In this document: one piece after another, positions 14,201 through 26,800 of the stretch
Layout: each line of letters starts with the position of its first letter
Numbering within the stretch: the stretch's first letter is position 1
Made by a program: the position numbers and the translations under genes
NCBI GenBank assembly: GCA_963576475.1
Contig: OY754977.1
Location: 28,159,796-28,223,795, forward strand
Source of the DNA: Molanna angustata
Taxonomy: Eukaryota > Arthropoda > Insecta > Trichoptera > Molannidae
Length of the DNA stretch: 64,000 nt
Direction of reading: 5' to 3'
The notes under the pieces: model-generated
The model's database searches: none
Told to the model about the DNA's origin: nothing
Seen by the model: the letters and a program-made list of their open reading frames with translations, nothing else

Positions 14201-17200
14201 GAAAATGCTCTCGCGTTCTTTAGAACAAAATTTATCTGCTTTTTTTAAAATATTTCATACAACATAAGCATTCTACACCATACTGCATTAAAAGTTTGTC
14301 TATCTTATCATAAAAATATACTATCGGAAGAAAATTTATATTCCTGATAGTAACATTTAGTATGAATAAAAATGTAATTATATAAATTTCTATGATGGAA
14401 AAGTTCAGTAATTTGATTTCATGTTATAATGTAAAGAGCTTGAACATATAACTGATTAGCTTTCCATAAATAACAAAAAAAATCTTCATATGATATCACC
14501 TGTCAAAATTTGGAAAATGCTCTCGCGTTCTTTAGAACAAAATTTATCTGCTTTTTTTAAAATATTTCATACAACATAAGCATTCTTCACTATACTGCAT
14601 TAATAGTTTGTTTATCTTAACATAAAAATATACTATCGGAAGAAAATTTATATTCCTGATAGTAACATTTAGTATGAATAAAAATGTAATTAGATAAATT
14701 TCTATGTATGGAAAAGTTCAGTAATTTGATTTCATGTTATAATGTAAAGAGCTTGAACATAGAACTGATTAGCTTTCCATAAATAACAAAAAAAATCTTC
14801 ATATGATATCACCTGTCAAAATTTGGAAAATGCTCTCGCGTTCTTTAGAACAAAATTTATCTGCTTTTTTTTAAATATTTCATACAACATAAGCATTCTT
14901 CCCTATACTGCATTAATAGTTTGTCTATCTTAACATAAAAATATACTATCGGAAGAAAATTTATATTCCTGATAGTAACATTTAGTATGAATAAAAATGT
15001 AATTAGATAAATTTCTATGTATGGAAACGTTCAGTAATTTGATTTCATGTTAAAATGTAAAGAGCTTGAACATAGAACTGATTAGCTTTCCATAAATAAC
15101 AAAAAAATCTTCATATGATATCACTTGTCAAAATATTGAAAATGCTCTCGCGTTCTTTAAATCAAAATTTATCTGCTTTTTTAAAAATATTACATACAAC
15201 ATAAGCATTCTTCACTATACTGCATTAATAGTTTGTTTATCTTAACATAAAAATATACTATCGGAAGAAAATTTATATTCCTGGTAGTAACATTTAGTAT
15301 GAATAAAAATGTAATTAGATAAATTTCTATGTATGGAAAAGTTCAGTAATTTGATTTCATGTTATAATGTAAAGAGCTTGAACATAGAACTGAATAGCTT
15401 TCCATAAATAACAAAAAAAATCTTCATATGATATCACCTGTCAAAATTTGGAAAATGCTCTCGCTTTATTTAGAACAAAATCTATCTGCTTTTTTTAAAA
15501 TATTTCATACAACATAAGCATTCTTCCCTATACTGCATTAATAGTTTGTCTATCTTAACATAAAAATATACTATCGGAAGAAAATTTATATTCCTGATAG
15601 TAACATTTTGTATGAATAAAAATGTAATTAGATAAATTTCTATGTATGGAAACGTTCAGTAATTTGATTTCATGTTAAAATGTAAAGAGCTTGAACATAG
15701 AACTGATTAGCTTTCCATAAATAACTAAAAATTCTTCATATAATATCACGTGTCAAAATTTTGAAAATGCTCTCGCGTTCTTTAAAACAAAATTTATCTG
15801 CTTTTTTTAAAATATTTCATACAACATAAGCATTCTTCACTATACTGCATTAATAGTTTGTTTATCTTAACATAAAAATATACTATCGGAAGAAAATTTA
15901 TATTCCTGATAGTAACATTTAGTATGAATAAAAATGTAATTAGATAAATTTCTATGTATGGAAATGTTCAGTAATTTGATTTCATGTTATAATGTAAAGA
16001 GCTTGAACATAGAACTGATTAGCTTTCCATAAATAACAAAAAAAATCTTCATATGATATCACCTATCAAAATTTGGAAAATGCTCTCGCGTTCTTTAGAA
16101 CAAAATTTATCTGCTTTTTTTAAAATATTTCATACAACATAAGCATTCTACACCATACTGCATTAAAAGTTTGTCTATCTTATCATAAAAATATACTATC
16201 GGAAGAAAATTTATATTCCTGATAGTAACATTTAGTATGAATAAAAATGTAATTATATAAATTTCTATGTATGGAAAAGTTCAGTAATTTGATTTCATGT
16301 TATAATGTAAAGAGCTTGAACATATAACTGATTAGCTTTCCATAAATAACAAAAAAAATCTTCATATGATATCACCTGTCAAAATTTGGAAAATGCTCTC
16401 GCGTTCTTTAGAACAAAATTTATCTGCTTTTTTTAAAATATTTCATACAACATAAGCATTCTACACCATACTGCATTAAAAGTTTGTCTATCTTATCATA
16501 AAAATATACTATCGGAAGAAAATTTATATTCCTGATAGTAACATTTAGTATGAATAAAAATGTAATTATATAAATTTCTATGATGGAAAAGTTCAGTAAT
16601 TTGATTTCATGTTATAATGTAAAGAGCTTGAACATATAACTGATTAGCTTTCCATAAATAACTAAAAATTCTTCATATAATATCACGTGTCAAAATTTTG
16701 AAAATGCTCTCGCGTTCTTTAAAACAAAATTTATCTGCTTTTTTTAAAATATTTCATACAACATAAGCATTCTTCACTATACTGCATTAATAGTTTGTTT
16801 ATCTTAACATAAAAATATACTATCGGAAGAAAATTTATATTCCTGATAGTAACATTTAGTATGAATAAAAATGTAATTAGATAAATTTCTATGTATGGAA
16901 AAGTTCAGTAATTTGATTTCATGTTATAATGTAAAGAGCTTGAACATATAACTGATTAGCTTTCCATAAATAACAAAAAAAATCTTCATATGATATCACC
17001 TGTCAAAATTTGGAAAATGCTCTCGCGTTCTTTAGAACAAAATTTTTCTGCTTTTTTTTAAATATTTCATACAACATAAGCATTCTTCCCTATACTGCAT
17101 TAATAGTTTGTCTATCTTAACATAAAAATGTACTATCGGAAGAAAATTTATATTCCTGATAGTAACATTTAGTATGAATAAAAATGTAATTAGATAAATT

Positions 17201-19055
17201 TCTATGTATGGAAAAGTTCAGTAATTTGATTTCATGTTATAATGTAAAGAGCTTGAACATAGAACTGAATAGCTTTCCATAAATAACAAAAAAAATCTTC
17301 ATATGATATCACCTGTCAAAATTTGGAAAATGCTCTCGCGTTATTTAGGACAAAATTTATCTGCTTTTTTTAAAATATTTCATACAACATAAGCATTCTT
17401 CCCTCTACTGCATTTATAGTTTGTCTATCTGAACATAAAAATATACTATCGGAAGAAAATTTATATTCCTGATAGTAACATTTAGTATGAATAAAAATGT
17501 AATTAGATAAATTTCTATGTATGGAAACGTTCAGTAATTTGATTTCATGTTATAATGTAAAGAGCTTGAACATAGAACTGATTAGCTTTCCATAAATAAC
17601 TAAAAATTCTTCATATAATATCACGTGTCAAAATTTTGAAAATGCTCTCGCGTTCTTTAAAACAAAATTTATCTGCTTTTATAAAAATATTTCATACAAC
17701 ATAAGCATTCTTCCCTATACTGCATTAATAGTTTGTCTATCTTAACATAAAAATATTATATCGGAAGAAAATTTATATTCCTGATAGTAACATTTAGTAT
17801 GAATAAAAATGTAATTAGATAAATTTCTATGTATGGAAACGTTCAGTAATTTGATTTCATGTTATAATGTAAAGAGCTTGAACATAGAACTGATTAGCTT
17901 TCCATAAATAACAAAAAAATCTTCATATGATATCACGTGTCAAAATTTTGAACATGCTCTCGCGTTCTTTAAATCAAAATTTATCTGATTTTTTAAAAAT
18001 ATTTCATACAACATAAGCATTCTTCACTATACTGCATTAATAGTTTGTCTATCTTAACATAAAAATATACTATCGGAAGAAAATTTATATTCCTGATAGT
18101 AACATTTAGTATGAATAAAAATGTAATTAGATAAATTTCTATGTATGGAATCGTTCAGTTATTTGATTTCATGTTATAATGTAAAGAGCTTGAACATAGA
18201 ACTGATTAGCTTTCCATAAATAACAAAAAAATCTTCATATGATATCACGTGTCAAAATTTTGAAAATGCTCTCGCGTTCTTTAAATCAAAATTTATCTGC
18301 TTTTTTTAAAATATTTCATACAACATAAGCATTCTTCACTATACTGCATTAATAGTTTGTTTATCTTAACATAAAAATATACTATCGGAAGAAAATTTAT
18401 ATTCCTGGTAGTAACATTTAGTATGAATAAAAATGTAATTAGATAAATTTCTATGTATGGAAAAGTTCAGTAATTTGATTTCATGTTATAATGTAAAGAG
18501 CTTGAACATAGAACTGATTAGCTTTCCATAAATAACAAAAAAATTCTTCATATGATATCACCTGTCAAAATTTGGAAAATACTCTTGCGTTCTTTAAAAC
18601 AAAATTTATGTGCTTTTTTAAAATATTTCATACAACATAAGCATTCTTCACTATACTGCATTAATAGTTTGTCTATCTTAACATAAAAATATACTATCGG
18701 AAGAAAATTTATATTCCTGATAGTAACATTTAGTATGAATAAAAATGTAATTAGATAAATTTCTATGTATGGAAACGTTCAGTAATTTGATTTCATGTTA
18801 TAATGTAAAGAGCTTGAACATAGAACTGATTAGCTTTCCATAAATAACAAAAAAATCTTCATATGATATCACGTGTCAAAATTTTGAAAATGCTCTCGCG
18901 TTCTTTAAATCAAAATTTATCTGCTTTTTTTAAAATATTTCATACAACATAAGCATTCTTCACTATACGGCATTAATAGTTTGTCTATCTTAACATGAAA
19001 ATATACTATCGTTAGAAAATTTATATTCCTGGTAGTAAAATTTAGAATGAATAAA
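2190..19055 (+). repeat. ~313-bp satellite array, about 53 monomers
   Basis: Successive starts of GAGCTTGAACATA fall at 3178, 3491, 3803 and 4116, giving a period of 312-313 bp. Monomers are nearly identical in the centre and decay at both edges. The first full-length unit (about 2190-2522) is strongly diverged, the next moderately so, and the last ends irregularly near 19055. Each monomer carries an imperfect dyad, ACTATCGGAA then TTCCTGATAGT, around an A/T-rich loop. No open frame is conserved. Monomer variants are organised in blocks (see findings). Confidence 0.97.
12964..16650 (+). repeat. Recent 2,188-bp (7-monomer) duplication inside array 1
   Basis: Private variants occur twice at a spacing of 2,188 bp. 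The pairs include a CAAAATATTG variant near 12945 and 15130, AATCTATCTG near 13292 and 15480, CATTTTGTATG near 13416 and 15605, and TCTATGATGG near 14389 and 16577. These changes are absent from the other blocks, so this duplication is younger than the rest of the array. The match breaks off near 16650. Confidence 0.8.
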
Positions 19056-19078
19056 ATATTTCATTGTCAATATTTGTG

Positions 19079-19111
19079 GTGTGGAGAGTTTAGTGTTGGC
19101 CACAACCCACT
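19079..19111 (+). repeat. 3' subterminal inverted repeat and terminal hairpin, copy 1
   Basis: GTGTGGAGAGT (19079-19089) is the reverse complement of the 5' motif. AGTGTTG (19092-19098), loop GCCA and CAACCCACT (19103-19111) form a 7-bp stem with a CC bulge about 5 bases from the element end. A 3' hairpin close to the terminus is the termination signal of Helitron-type elements. Confidence 0.75.
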
Positions 19112-19116
19112 CGTTT

Positions 19117-20200
19117 TATTTTGGTTTAAAGTACATGTTGCAGTTGCATTGTAGTTTATCAAATCATAATAAGTTGAACATTTTTTACGTGATTATTTTT
19201 CATATGTATAATGTATATACATATATTTAAAATTACACAAACAAATATATGCATGTACAACCACTTGATGTCTGAAGGTATTTTTACTATAGATTTATTG
19301 CATTGTATATAAAGTGTTTTCAAGGGAAATTTAAATACAATTATAATATACATTTTGAAGATTTGTCATAACAGATGCTGCACGTCGTTTAGAGAAATCT
19401 GTAAATAGATTTAGTAGAACAAACAAGCTGGTGTGACATCTGACACAAATAGCGAGAAGGTATCTTCGGAAGAAGACTAGTTTCGGCTGCAGTGATAGTT
19501 ATGTAAAACGTAGACGCATTTCTAATGTTCAAAATAGCCACATATAATTTGTGAAAGACTTCAGGCAATCGATCAAAATCAACCAGATCATCAAACTCAA
19601 GGTCAAATCTTGAACAAAACATTTATAAAAATACCAACATTTCAAAACGAAGAGTTTCTAAGAAAAAAAAAAAATTTTCCAACATGACGTATCTTGACAC
19701 GAAACCACTTCAGTGGCACGTATTTAATGCGTGCATTGTTATACTTGTCAATGTCGTATATCTAATTTTTCGTTATGTAAATTCGGCTTAACACATTTTT
19801 TTGACACATTATGCTGTTAATGTTGAGGTGATACTTATTAAGTATTTAGAATACGAAATTGATTTCATTTTCTATTTATATGGAGCCATCTGTGTGAGAC
19901 GATTAAAATATATGATAGGTACTGATAACAAAGTGTATCTGATGGAGACAGTTTGTACTGATTTTAAAACATTGCTTTGTTCGGTTGTGTACACTTTAAT
20001 ATTTAAGTGCTAGCCAGCATCTATTTAGAACCTTTTACTACGCGACTGTAGATGGCACTACAGCACAATGAAATATGTAGAGTGAAATCAATATTTGAAA
20101 ATTCTCAATAAAATAAATCAATATTATATAGATAATAGAGTCAAGAAAATATTATTTATAAACGGCTAAGAAAAACTGATACGGTGAAATGGAACAAGTT
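19117..20200. other. Spacer between the two giant elements
   Basis: About 1.08 kb of unique-looking AT-rich DNA. A 77-codon minus-strand frame (19389-19622) and a 70-codon plus frame (19801-20013) show no family motif. I do not call either a gene. I found no similarity by eye to the spacer after the second element. Confidence 0.5.
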
Positions 20201-20205
20201 TTTTT

Positions 20206-20234
20206 ACTCTCCACACTATGGAATAGGGGAGAGT
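20206..20234 (+). repeat. 5' subterminal repeat with local hairpin, copy 2
   Basis: ACTCTCCACAC at 20206-20216 matches the inverted GTGTGGAGAGT at 29307-29317. A local stem ACTCTCC/GGAGAGT is also possible, as in copy 1. Confidence 0.75.
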
Positions 20235-20340
20235 CATGATTTCGCAAAATTTAAGCGTATTTTTTTTACATCAATTTCTCAATGGGTATCATGTAGAGAA
20301 TGCACACTATGAGTTTCGTCGTGATGTGTTTGTGTGTATG

Positions 20341-20368
20341 GCGTATACGCTGTACGCCGTACGCCGTA
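20341..20368 (+). repeat. GTACGCC microsatellite, copy 2
   Basis: A shorter version of the tract at 1959-1993, with one unit reading GCTGTACGCC. The length difference between copies is typical of microsatellite slippage. Confidence 0.7.
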
Positions 20369-20894
20369 GCATTTATCTTTTTTGTGTCCTCTCTACAGCC
20401 CAAACTATAAGTCTGATCGACTTCATATTAACATCATATGTGTAAAGTGCAAAGACCTAGAGCTGATTAGTTTTCCATAGACAACTTTTGATTTCTTCTC
20501 TATGAATTCATCATTAACGTTGTTTTTTTTTGTGTCCTCTCTGCAGCCCAAACTATAAGTCCGATTGACTTCATATTGATATCACATGTGTTAAGTCCAT
20601 AAACTTAGAGCTGATTAGTTTTCCATAGACAACGGTTCATTTTTTCCCAATGTTTCTTTATGATTTCATCTATTAAAACTGAAAAAATGCTCTAACGACC
20701 TGGAAATTAGAGATATTTTAATTTGGTTTCAACTATTTATACAACACCAAGAATCTTCATAAAATTGTTTTCAAAGTTGGTCAATGTTAAAAGAAAAATA
20801 TTCAACGGTTTCAAAAATTATATTTTATTTAATGGATATTTGTATGAAACTTATATGTAACAAGAGAATTTTTTTATATTTGGCAATGTTCAGT

Positions 20895-23800
20895 TCATTG
20901 ATTTCATATTGATATAAGAATATTAATAGCTTGAACTTAGAACTGATTAGCTTTTCATAGATATCATAAAATTTCTTCATATGATATCACGTGTCAACAT
21001 TGTCAAAATGCTCTAACGCTCTTTGAAACAAAATTTATCTGCTTTTTTAAAAATATTTCATACAACATAAGCAGTCTTCACTATACTGCATTAATAGTTT
21101 GTCTATCTTAACATAAAAATATACTATCGGAAGAAAATTTATATTCCTGATAGTAACATTTAGTATGAATAAAAATGTAATAAGATAAATTTCTATGTAT
21201 GGAAACGTTCAGTAATTTGATTTCATGTTATAATGTAAAGAGCTTGAACATAGAACTGATTAGCTTTCCATAAATAACAAAAAAAATCTTCATATGATAT
21301 CACTTGTCAAAATTTGGAAAATGCTCTCGCGTTCTTTAGAACAAAATTTATCTGCTTTTTTTAAAATATTTCATACAACATAAGCATTCTTCCCTATACT
21401 GCATTAATAGTTTGTCTATCTTAACATAAAAATATACTATCGGAAGAAAATTTATATTCCTGATAGTAACATTTAGTATGAATAAAAATGTAATTAGATA
21501 AATTTCTATGTATGGAAACGTTCAGTAATTTGATTTCATGTTATAATGTAAAGAACTTGAACATAGAACTGATTAGCTTTCCATAAATAACAAAAAAATT
21601 CTTCATATAATATCACGTGTCAAAATTTTGAAAATGCTCTCGCGTTCTTTAAAACAAAATTTATCTGCTTTTTTTAAAATATTTCATACAATATAAGCAT
21701 TCTTCACTATACTGCATTAATAGTTTGTTTATCTTAACATAAAAATATACTATCGGAAGAAAATTTATATTCCTGATAGTAACATTTAGTATGAATAAAA
21801 ATGTAATTAGATAAATTTCTATGTATGGAAAAGTTCAGTAATTTGATTTCATGTTATAATGTAAAGAGCTTGAACATAGAACTGATTAGCTTTCCATAAA
21901 TAACAAAAAAAATCTTCATATGATATCACCTGTCAAAATTTGGAAAATGCTCTCGCGTTCTTTAGAACAAAATTTATCTGCTTTTTTTAAAATATTTCAT
22001 ACAACATAAGCATTCTTCCCTATACTGCATTAATAGTTTGTCTATCTTAACATAAAAATATACTATCGGAAGAAAATTTATATTCCTGATAGTAACATTT
22101 AGTATGAATAAAAATGTAATTAGATAAATTTCTATGTATGGAAACGTTAAGTAATTTGATTTCATGTTATAATGTAAAGAACTTGAACATAGAACTGATT
22201 AGCTTTCCATAAATAACAAAAAAATTCTTCATATAATATCACGTGTCAAAATTTTGAAAATGCTCTCGCGTTCTTTAAAACAAAATTTATCTGCTTTTTT
22301 TTAAATATTTCATACAACATAAGCATTCTTCACTATACTGCATTAATAGTTTGTTTATCTTAACATAAAAATATACTATCGGAAGAAAATTTATATTCCT
22401 GATAGTAACATTTAGTATGAATAAAAATGTAATTAGATAAATTTCTATGTATGGAAAAGTTCAGTAATTTGATTTCATGTTATAATGTAAAGAGCTTGAA
22501 CATAGAACTGATTAGCTTTCCATAAATAACAAAAAAAATCTTCATATGATATCACCTGTCAAAATTTGGAAAATGCTCTCGCGTTCTTTAGAACAAAATT
22601 TATCTGCTTTTTTTAAAATATTTCATACAACATAAGCAGTCTTCACTATACTGCATTAATAGTTTGTCTATCTTAACATAAAAATATACTATCGGAAGAA
22701 AATTTATATTCCTGATAGTAACATTTAGTATGAATAAAAATGTAATTAGATAAATTTCTATGTATGGAAACGTTCAGTAATTTGATTTCATGTTATAATG
22801 TAAAGAGCTTGAACATAGAACTGATTAGCTTTCCATAAATAACAAAAAAATCTTCATATGATATCACTTGTCAAAATTTGGAAAATGCTCTCGCGTTCTT
22901 TAGAACAAAATTTATCTGCTTTTTTTAAAATATTTCATACAACATAAGCATTCTTCCCTATACTGCATTAATAGTTTGTCTATCTTAACATAAAAATATA
23001 CTATCGGAAGAAAATTTATATTCCTGATAGTAACATTTAGTATGAATAAAAATGTAATTAGATAAATTTCTATGTATGGAAACGTTCAGTAATTTGATTT
23101 CATGTTATAATGTAAAGAGCTTGAACATAGAACTGATTAGCTTTCCATAAATAACAAAAAAAATCTTCATATGATATCACCTGTCAAAATTTGGAAAATG
23201 CTCTCGCGTTCTTAAGAACAAAATTCATCTGCTTTTTTTAAAATATTTCATACAACATAAGCATTCTTCCCTATACTGCATTAATAGTTTGTCTAACTTA
23301 ACATAAAAATATACTATCGGAAGAAAATTTATATTCCTGATAGTAACATTTAGTATGAATAAAAATGTAATTAGATAAATTTCTATGTATGGAAACGTTC
23401 AGTAATTTGATTTCATGTTATAATTTAAAGAGCTTGAACAAAGAACTGATTAGCTTTCCATTAATAACAAAAAAAATCTTCATATGATATCACCTGTCAA
23501 AATTTGGAAAATGCACTCGCGTTCTTTAGAACAAAATTTATCTGCTTTTTTTAAAATATTTCATACAACATAAGCATTCTTCCCTATACTGCATTAATAG
23601 TTTGTCTATCTTAACATAAAAATATACTATCGGAAAAAAATTTATATTCCTGATAGTAACATTTAGTATGAATAAAAATGTAATTAGATAAATTTCTATG
23701 TATGGAAACGTTCAGTAATTTGATTTCATGTTATAATGTAAAGAACTTGAACATAGAACTGATTAGCTTTCCATAAATAACAAAAAAATTCTTCATATAA

Positions 23801-26800
23801 TATCACGTGTCAAAATTTTGAAAATGCTCTCGCGTTCTTTAAAACAAAATTTATCTGCTTTTTTTAAAATATTTCATACAATATAAGCATTCTTCACTAT
23901 ACTGCATTAATAGTTTGTTTATCTTAACATAAAAATATACTATCGGAAGAAAATTTATATTCCTGATAGTAACATTTAGTATGAATAAAAATGTAATTAG
24001 ATAAATTTCTATGTATGGAAAAGTTCAGTAATTTGATTTCATGTTATAATGTAAAGAGCTTGAACATAGAACTGATTAGCTTTCCATAAATAACAAAAAA
24101 AATCTTCATATGATATCACTTGTCAAAATTTGGAAAATGCTCTCGCGTTCTTTAGAACAAAATTTATCTGCTTTTTTTAAAATATTTCATACAACATAAG
24201 CATTCTTCCCTATACTGCATTAATAGTTTGTCTATCTTAACATAAAAATATACTATCGGAAGAAAATTTATATTCCTGATAGTAACATTTAGTATGAATA
24301 AAAATGTAATTAGATAAATTTCTATGTATGGAAACGTTAAGTAATTTGATTTCATGGTATAATGTAAAGAACTTGAACATAGAACTGATTAGCTTTCCAT
24401 AAATAACAAAAAAATTCTTCATATAATATCACGTGTCAAAATTTTGAAAATGCTCTCGCGTTCTTTAAAACAAAATTTATCTGCTTTTTTTAAAATATTT
24501 CATACAACATAAGCATTCTTCACTATACTGCATTAATAGTTTGTTTATCTTAACATAAAAATATACTATCGGAAGAAAATTTATATTCCTGATAGTAACA
24601 TTTAGTATGAATAAAAATGTAATTAGATAAATTTCTATGTATGGAAAAGTTCAGTAATTTGATTTCATGTTATAATGTAAAGAGCTTGAACATAGAACTG
24701 ATTAGCTTTCCATAAATAACAAAAAAAATCTTCATATGATATCACCTGTCAAAATTTGGAAAATGCTCTCGCGTTCTTTAGAACAAAATTTATCTGCTTT
24801 TTTTAAAATATTTCATACAACATAAGCATTCTTCCCTATACTGCATTAATAGGTTGTCTAACTTAACATAAAAATATACTATCGGAAGAAAATTTATATT
24901 CCTGATAGTAACATTTAGTATGAATAAAAATGTAATTAGATAAATTTCTATGTATGGAAACGTTCAGTAATTTGATTTCATGTTATAATTTAAAGAGCTT
25001 GAACAAAGAACTGATTAGCTTTCCATTAATAACAAAAAAAATCTTCATATGATATCACCTGCTAAAATTTGGAAAATGCACTCGCGTTCTTTAGAACAAA
25101 ATTTATCTGCTTTTTTTAAAATATTTCATACAACATAAGCATTCTTCCCTATACTGCATTAATAGTTTGTCTATCTTAACATAAAAATATACTATCGGAA
25201 GAAAATTTATATTCCTGATAGTAACATTTAGTATGAATAAAAATGTAATTAGATAAATTTCTATGTATGGAAACGTTCAGTAATTTGATTTCATGTTATA
25301 ATGTAAAGAGCTTGAACATAGAACTGATTAGCTTTCCATTAATAAAAAAAAAAATCTTCATATGATATCACGTGTCAAAATTTTGGAAATGCTCTCGCGT
25401 TCTTTAAAACAAAATTTATCTGCTTTTTTTAAAATATTTCATACAATATAAGCATTCTTCGCTATACTGCATTAATAGTTTGTTTATCTTAATATAAAAA
25501 TATACTATCGGAAGAAAATTTATATTCCTGGTAGTAACATTTAGTATGAATAAAAATGTAATTAGATAAATTTCTATGTATGGAAAAGTTCAGTAATTTG
25601 ATTTCATGTTATAATGTAAAGAGCTTGAACATAGAACTGATTAGCTTTCCATAAATAACAAAAAAAATCTTCATATGATATCACTTGTCAAAATTTGGAA
25701 AATGCTCTCGCGTTCTTTAAAACAAAATTTATCTGCTTTTTTTAAAATATTTCATACAACATAAGCATTCTTCACTATACTGCATTAATAGTTTGTTTAT
25801 CTCAACATAAAAATATACTATCAGAAGAAAATTTATATTCCTGATATGAATAAAAATGTAATTAGATAAATTTCTATGTATGGAAACGTTCAGTAATTTG
25901 ATTTCATGTTATAATGTAAAGAGCTTGAACAAAGAACTGATTAGCTTTCCATAAATAACAAAAAAATCTTCATATGATATCACGTGTCAAAATTTTGAAA
26001 ATGCTCTCGCGTTCTTTATATCAAAATTTATCTGCTTTTTTAAAAATATTTCATACAACAAAAGCATTCTTCACTATACTGCATTAATAGTTTGTTTATC
26101 TTAACATAAAAATATACTATCGGAAGAAAATTTATATTCCTGGTAGTAACATTTAGTATGAATAAAAATGTAATTAGATAAATTTCTATGTATGGAAAAG
26201 TTCAGTAATTTGATTTCACGTTATAATGTAAAGAGCTTGAACATAGAACTGATAAGCTTTCCATAAATAACAAAAATATTCTTCATATTATATCACCTGT
26301 CAAAATTTGGATAATGCTCTTGCGTTCTTTAAAACAAAATTTATCTGCTTTTTTTAAATATTTCATACAACATAAGCATTCTTCCCTATACTGCATTAAT
26401 AGTTTGTCTATCTTAACATAAAAATATACTATCGGAAGAAAATTTGTATTCCTGATAGTAACATTTAGTATGAATAAAAATGTAATTAGATAAATTTCTA
26501 TGTATGGAAACGTTCAGTAATTTGATTACATGTTATAATTTAAAGAGCTTGAACACAGAACTGATTAGCTTTCCATTAATAACAAAAAAAATCTTCATAT
26601 GATATCACCTGTCAAAATTTGGAAAATGCACTCGCGTTCTTTAGAACAAAATTTATCTGCTTTTTTTAAAATATTTCATACAACATAAGCATTCTTCCCT
26701 ATACTGCATTAATAGTTTGTCTATCTTAACATAAAAATATACTATCGGAAGAAAATTTATATTCCTGATAGTAACATTTAGTATGAATAAAAATGTAATT

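Larger units (their letters stand above)
1819..19116 (+). mobile_element. Giant satellite-bearing Helitron-like (Helentron/HINE-type) element, copy 1
   Basis: About 17.3 kb. The 5' end is TTTTTACTCTCCACAC and the 3' end is GTGTGGAGAGT, then a hairpin, then CACTCGTTTT. The same two ends bound the element at 20201-29343, and the sequence diverges immediately outside both copies, so the limits are defined by comparison. The order is: subterminal inverted repeat, GTACGCC microsatellite, degenerate monomers, ~313-bp satellite array, inverted repeat, terminal hairpin. Helentron-associated elements (HINE, DINE-1) are known for such subterminal inverted repeats, an internal microsatellite or tandem repeats, a 3' hairpin and insertion at T-rich sites without target duplication. 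The class is inferred. There is no Rep/helicase gene, so it would be non-autonomous. A Mutator- or hAT-like foldback origin cannot be excluded. Confidence 0.6.

Noticed and set aside
2190..19055. Centromeric satellite
   Set aside because: The array sits inside element ends shared with a second copy. If the host is lepidopteran it would be holocentric, so a centromere role has no support from sequence alone.
1819..19116. LTR retrotransposon interpretation of the giant elements
   Set aside because: The ends are inverted, not direct, repeats, and there is no gag, pol or primer binding site.
20236..20445. 69-codon plus frame at the start of giant element 2
   Set aside because: It crosses the GTACGCC microsatellite, is broken in the sister copy at 1850-2060, and has no motif.
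21974..24422. Identical 63-codon minus-strand frames at 21974-22165 and 24164-24355, and a 61-codon frame at 24237-24422
   Set aside because: They lie inside satellite monomers that are 2,190 bp apart in a 7-monomer block; identity reflects the repeat, and most monomers break the frame.
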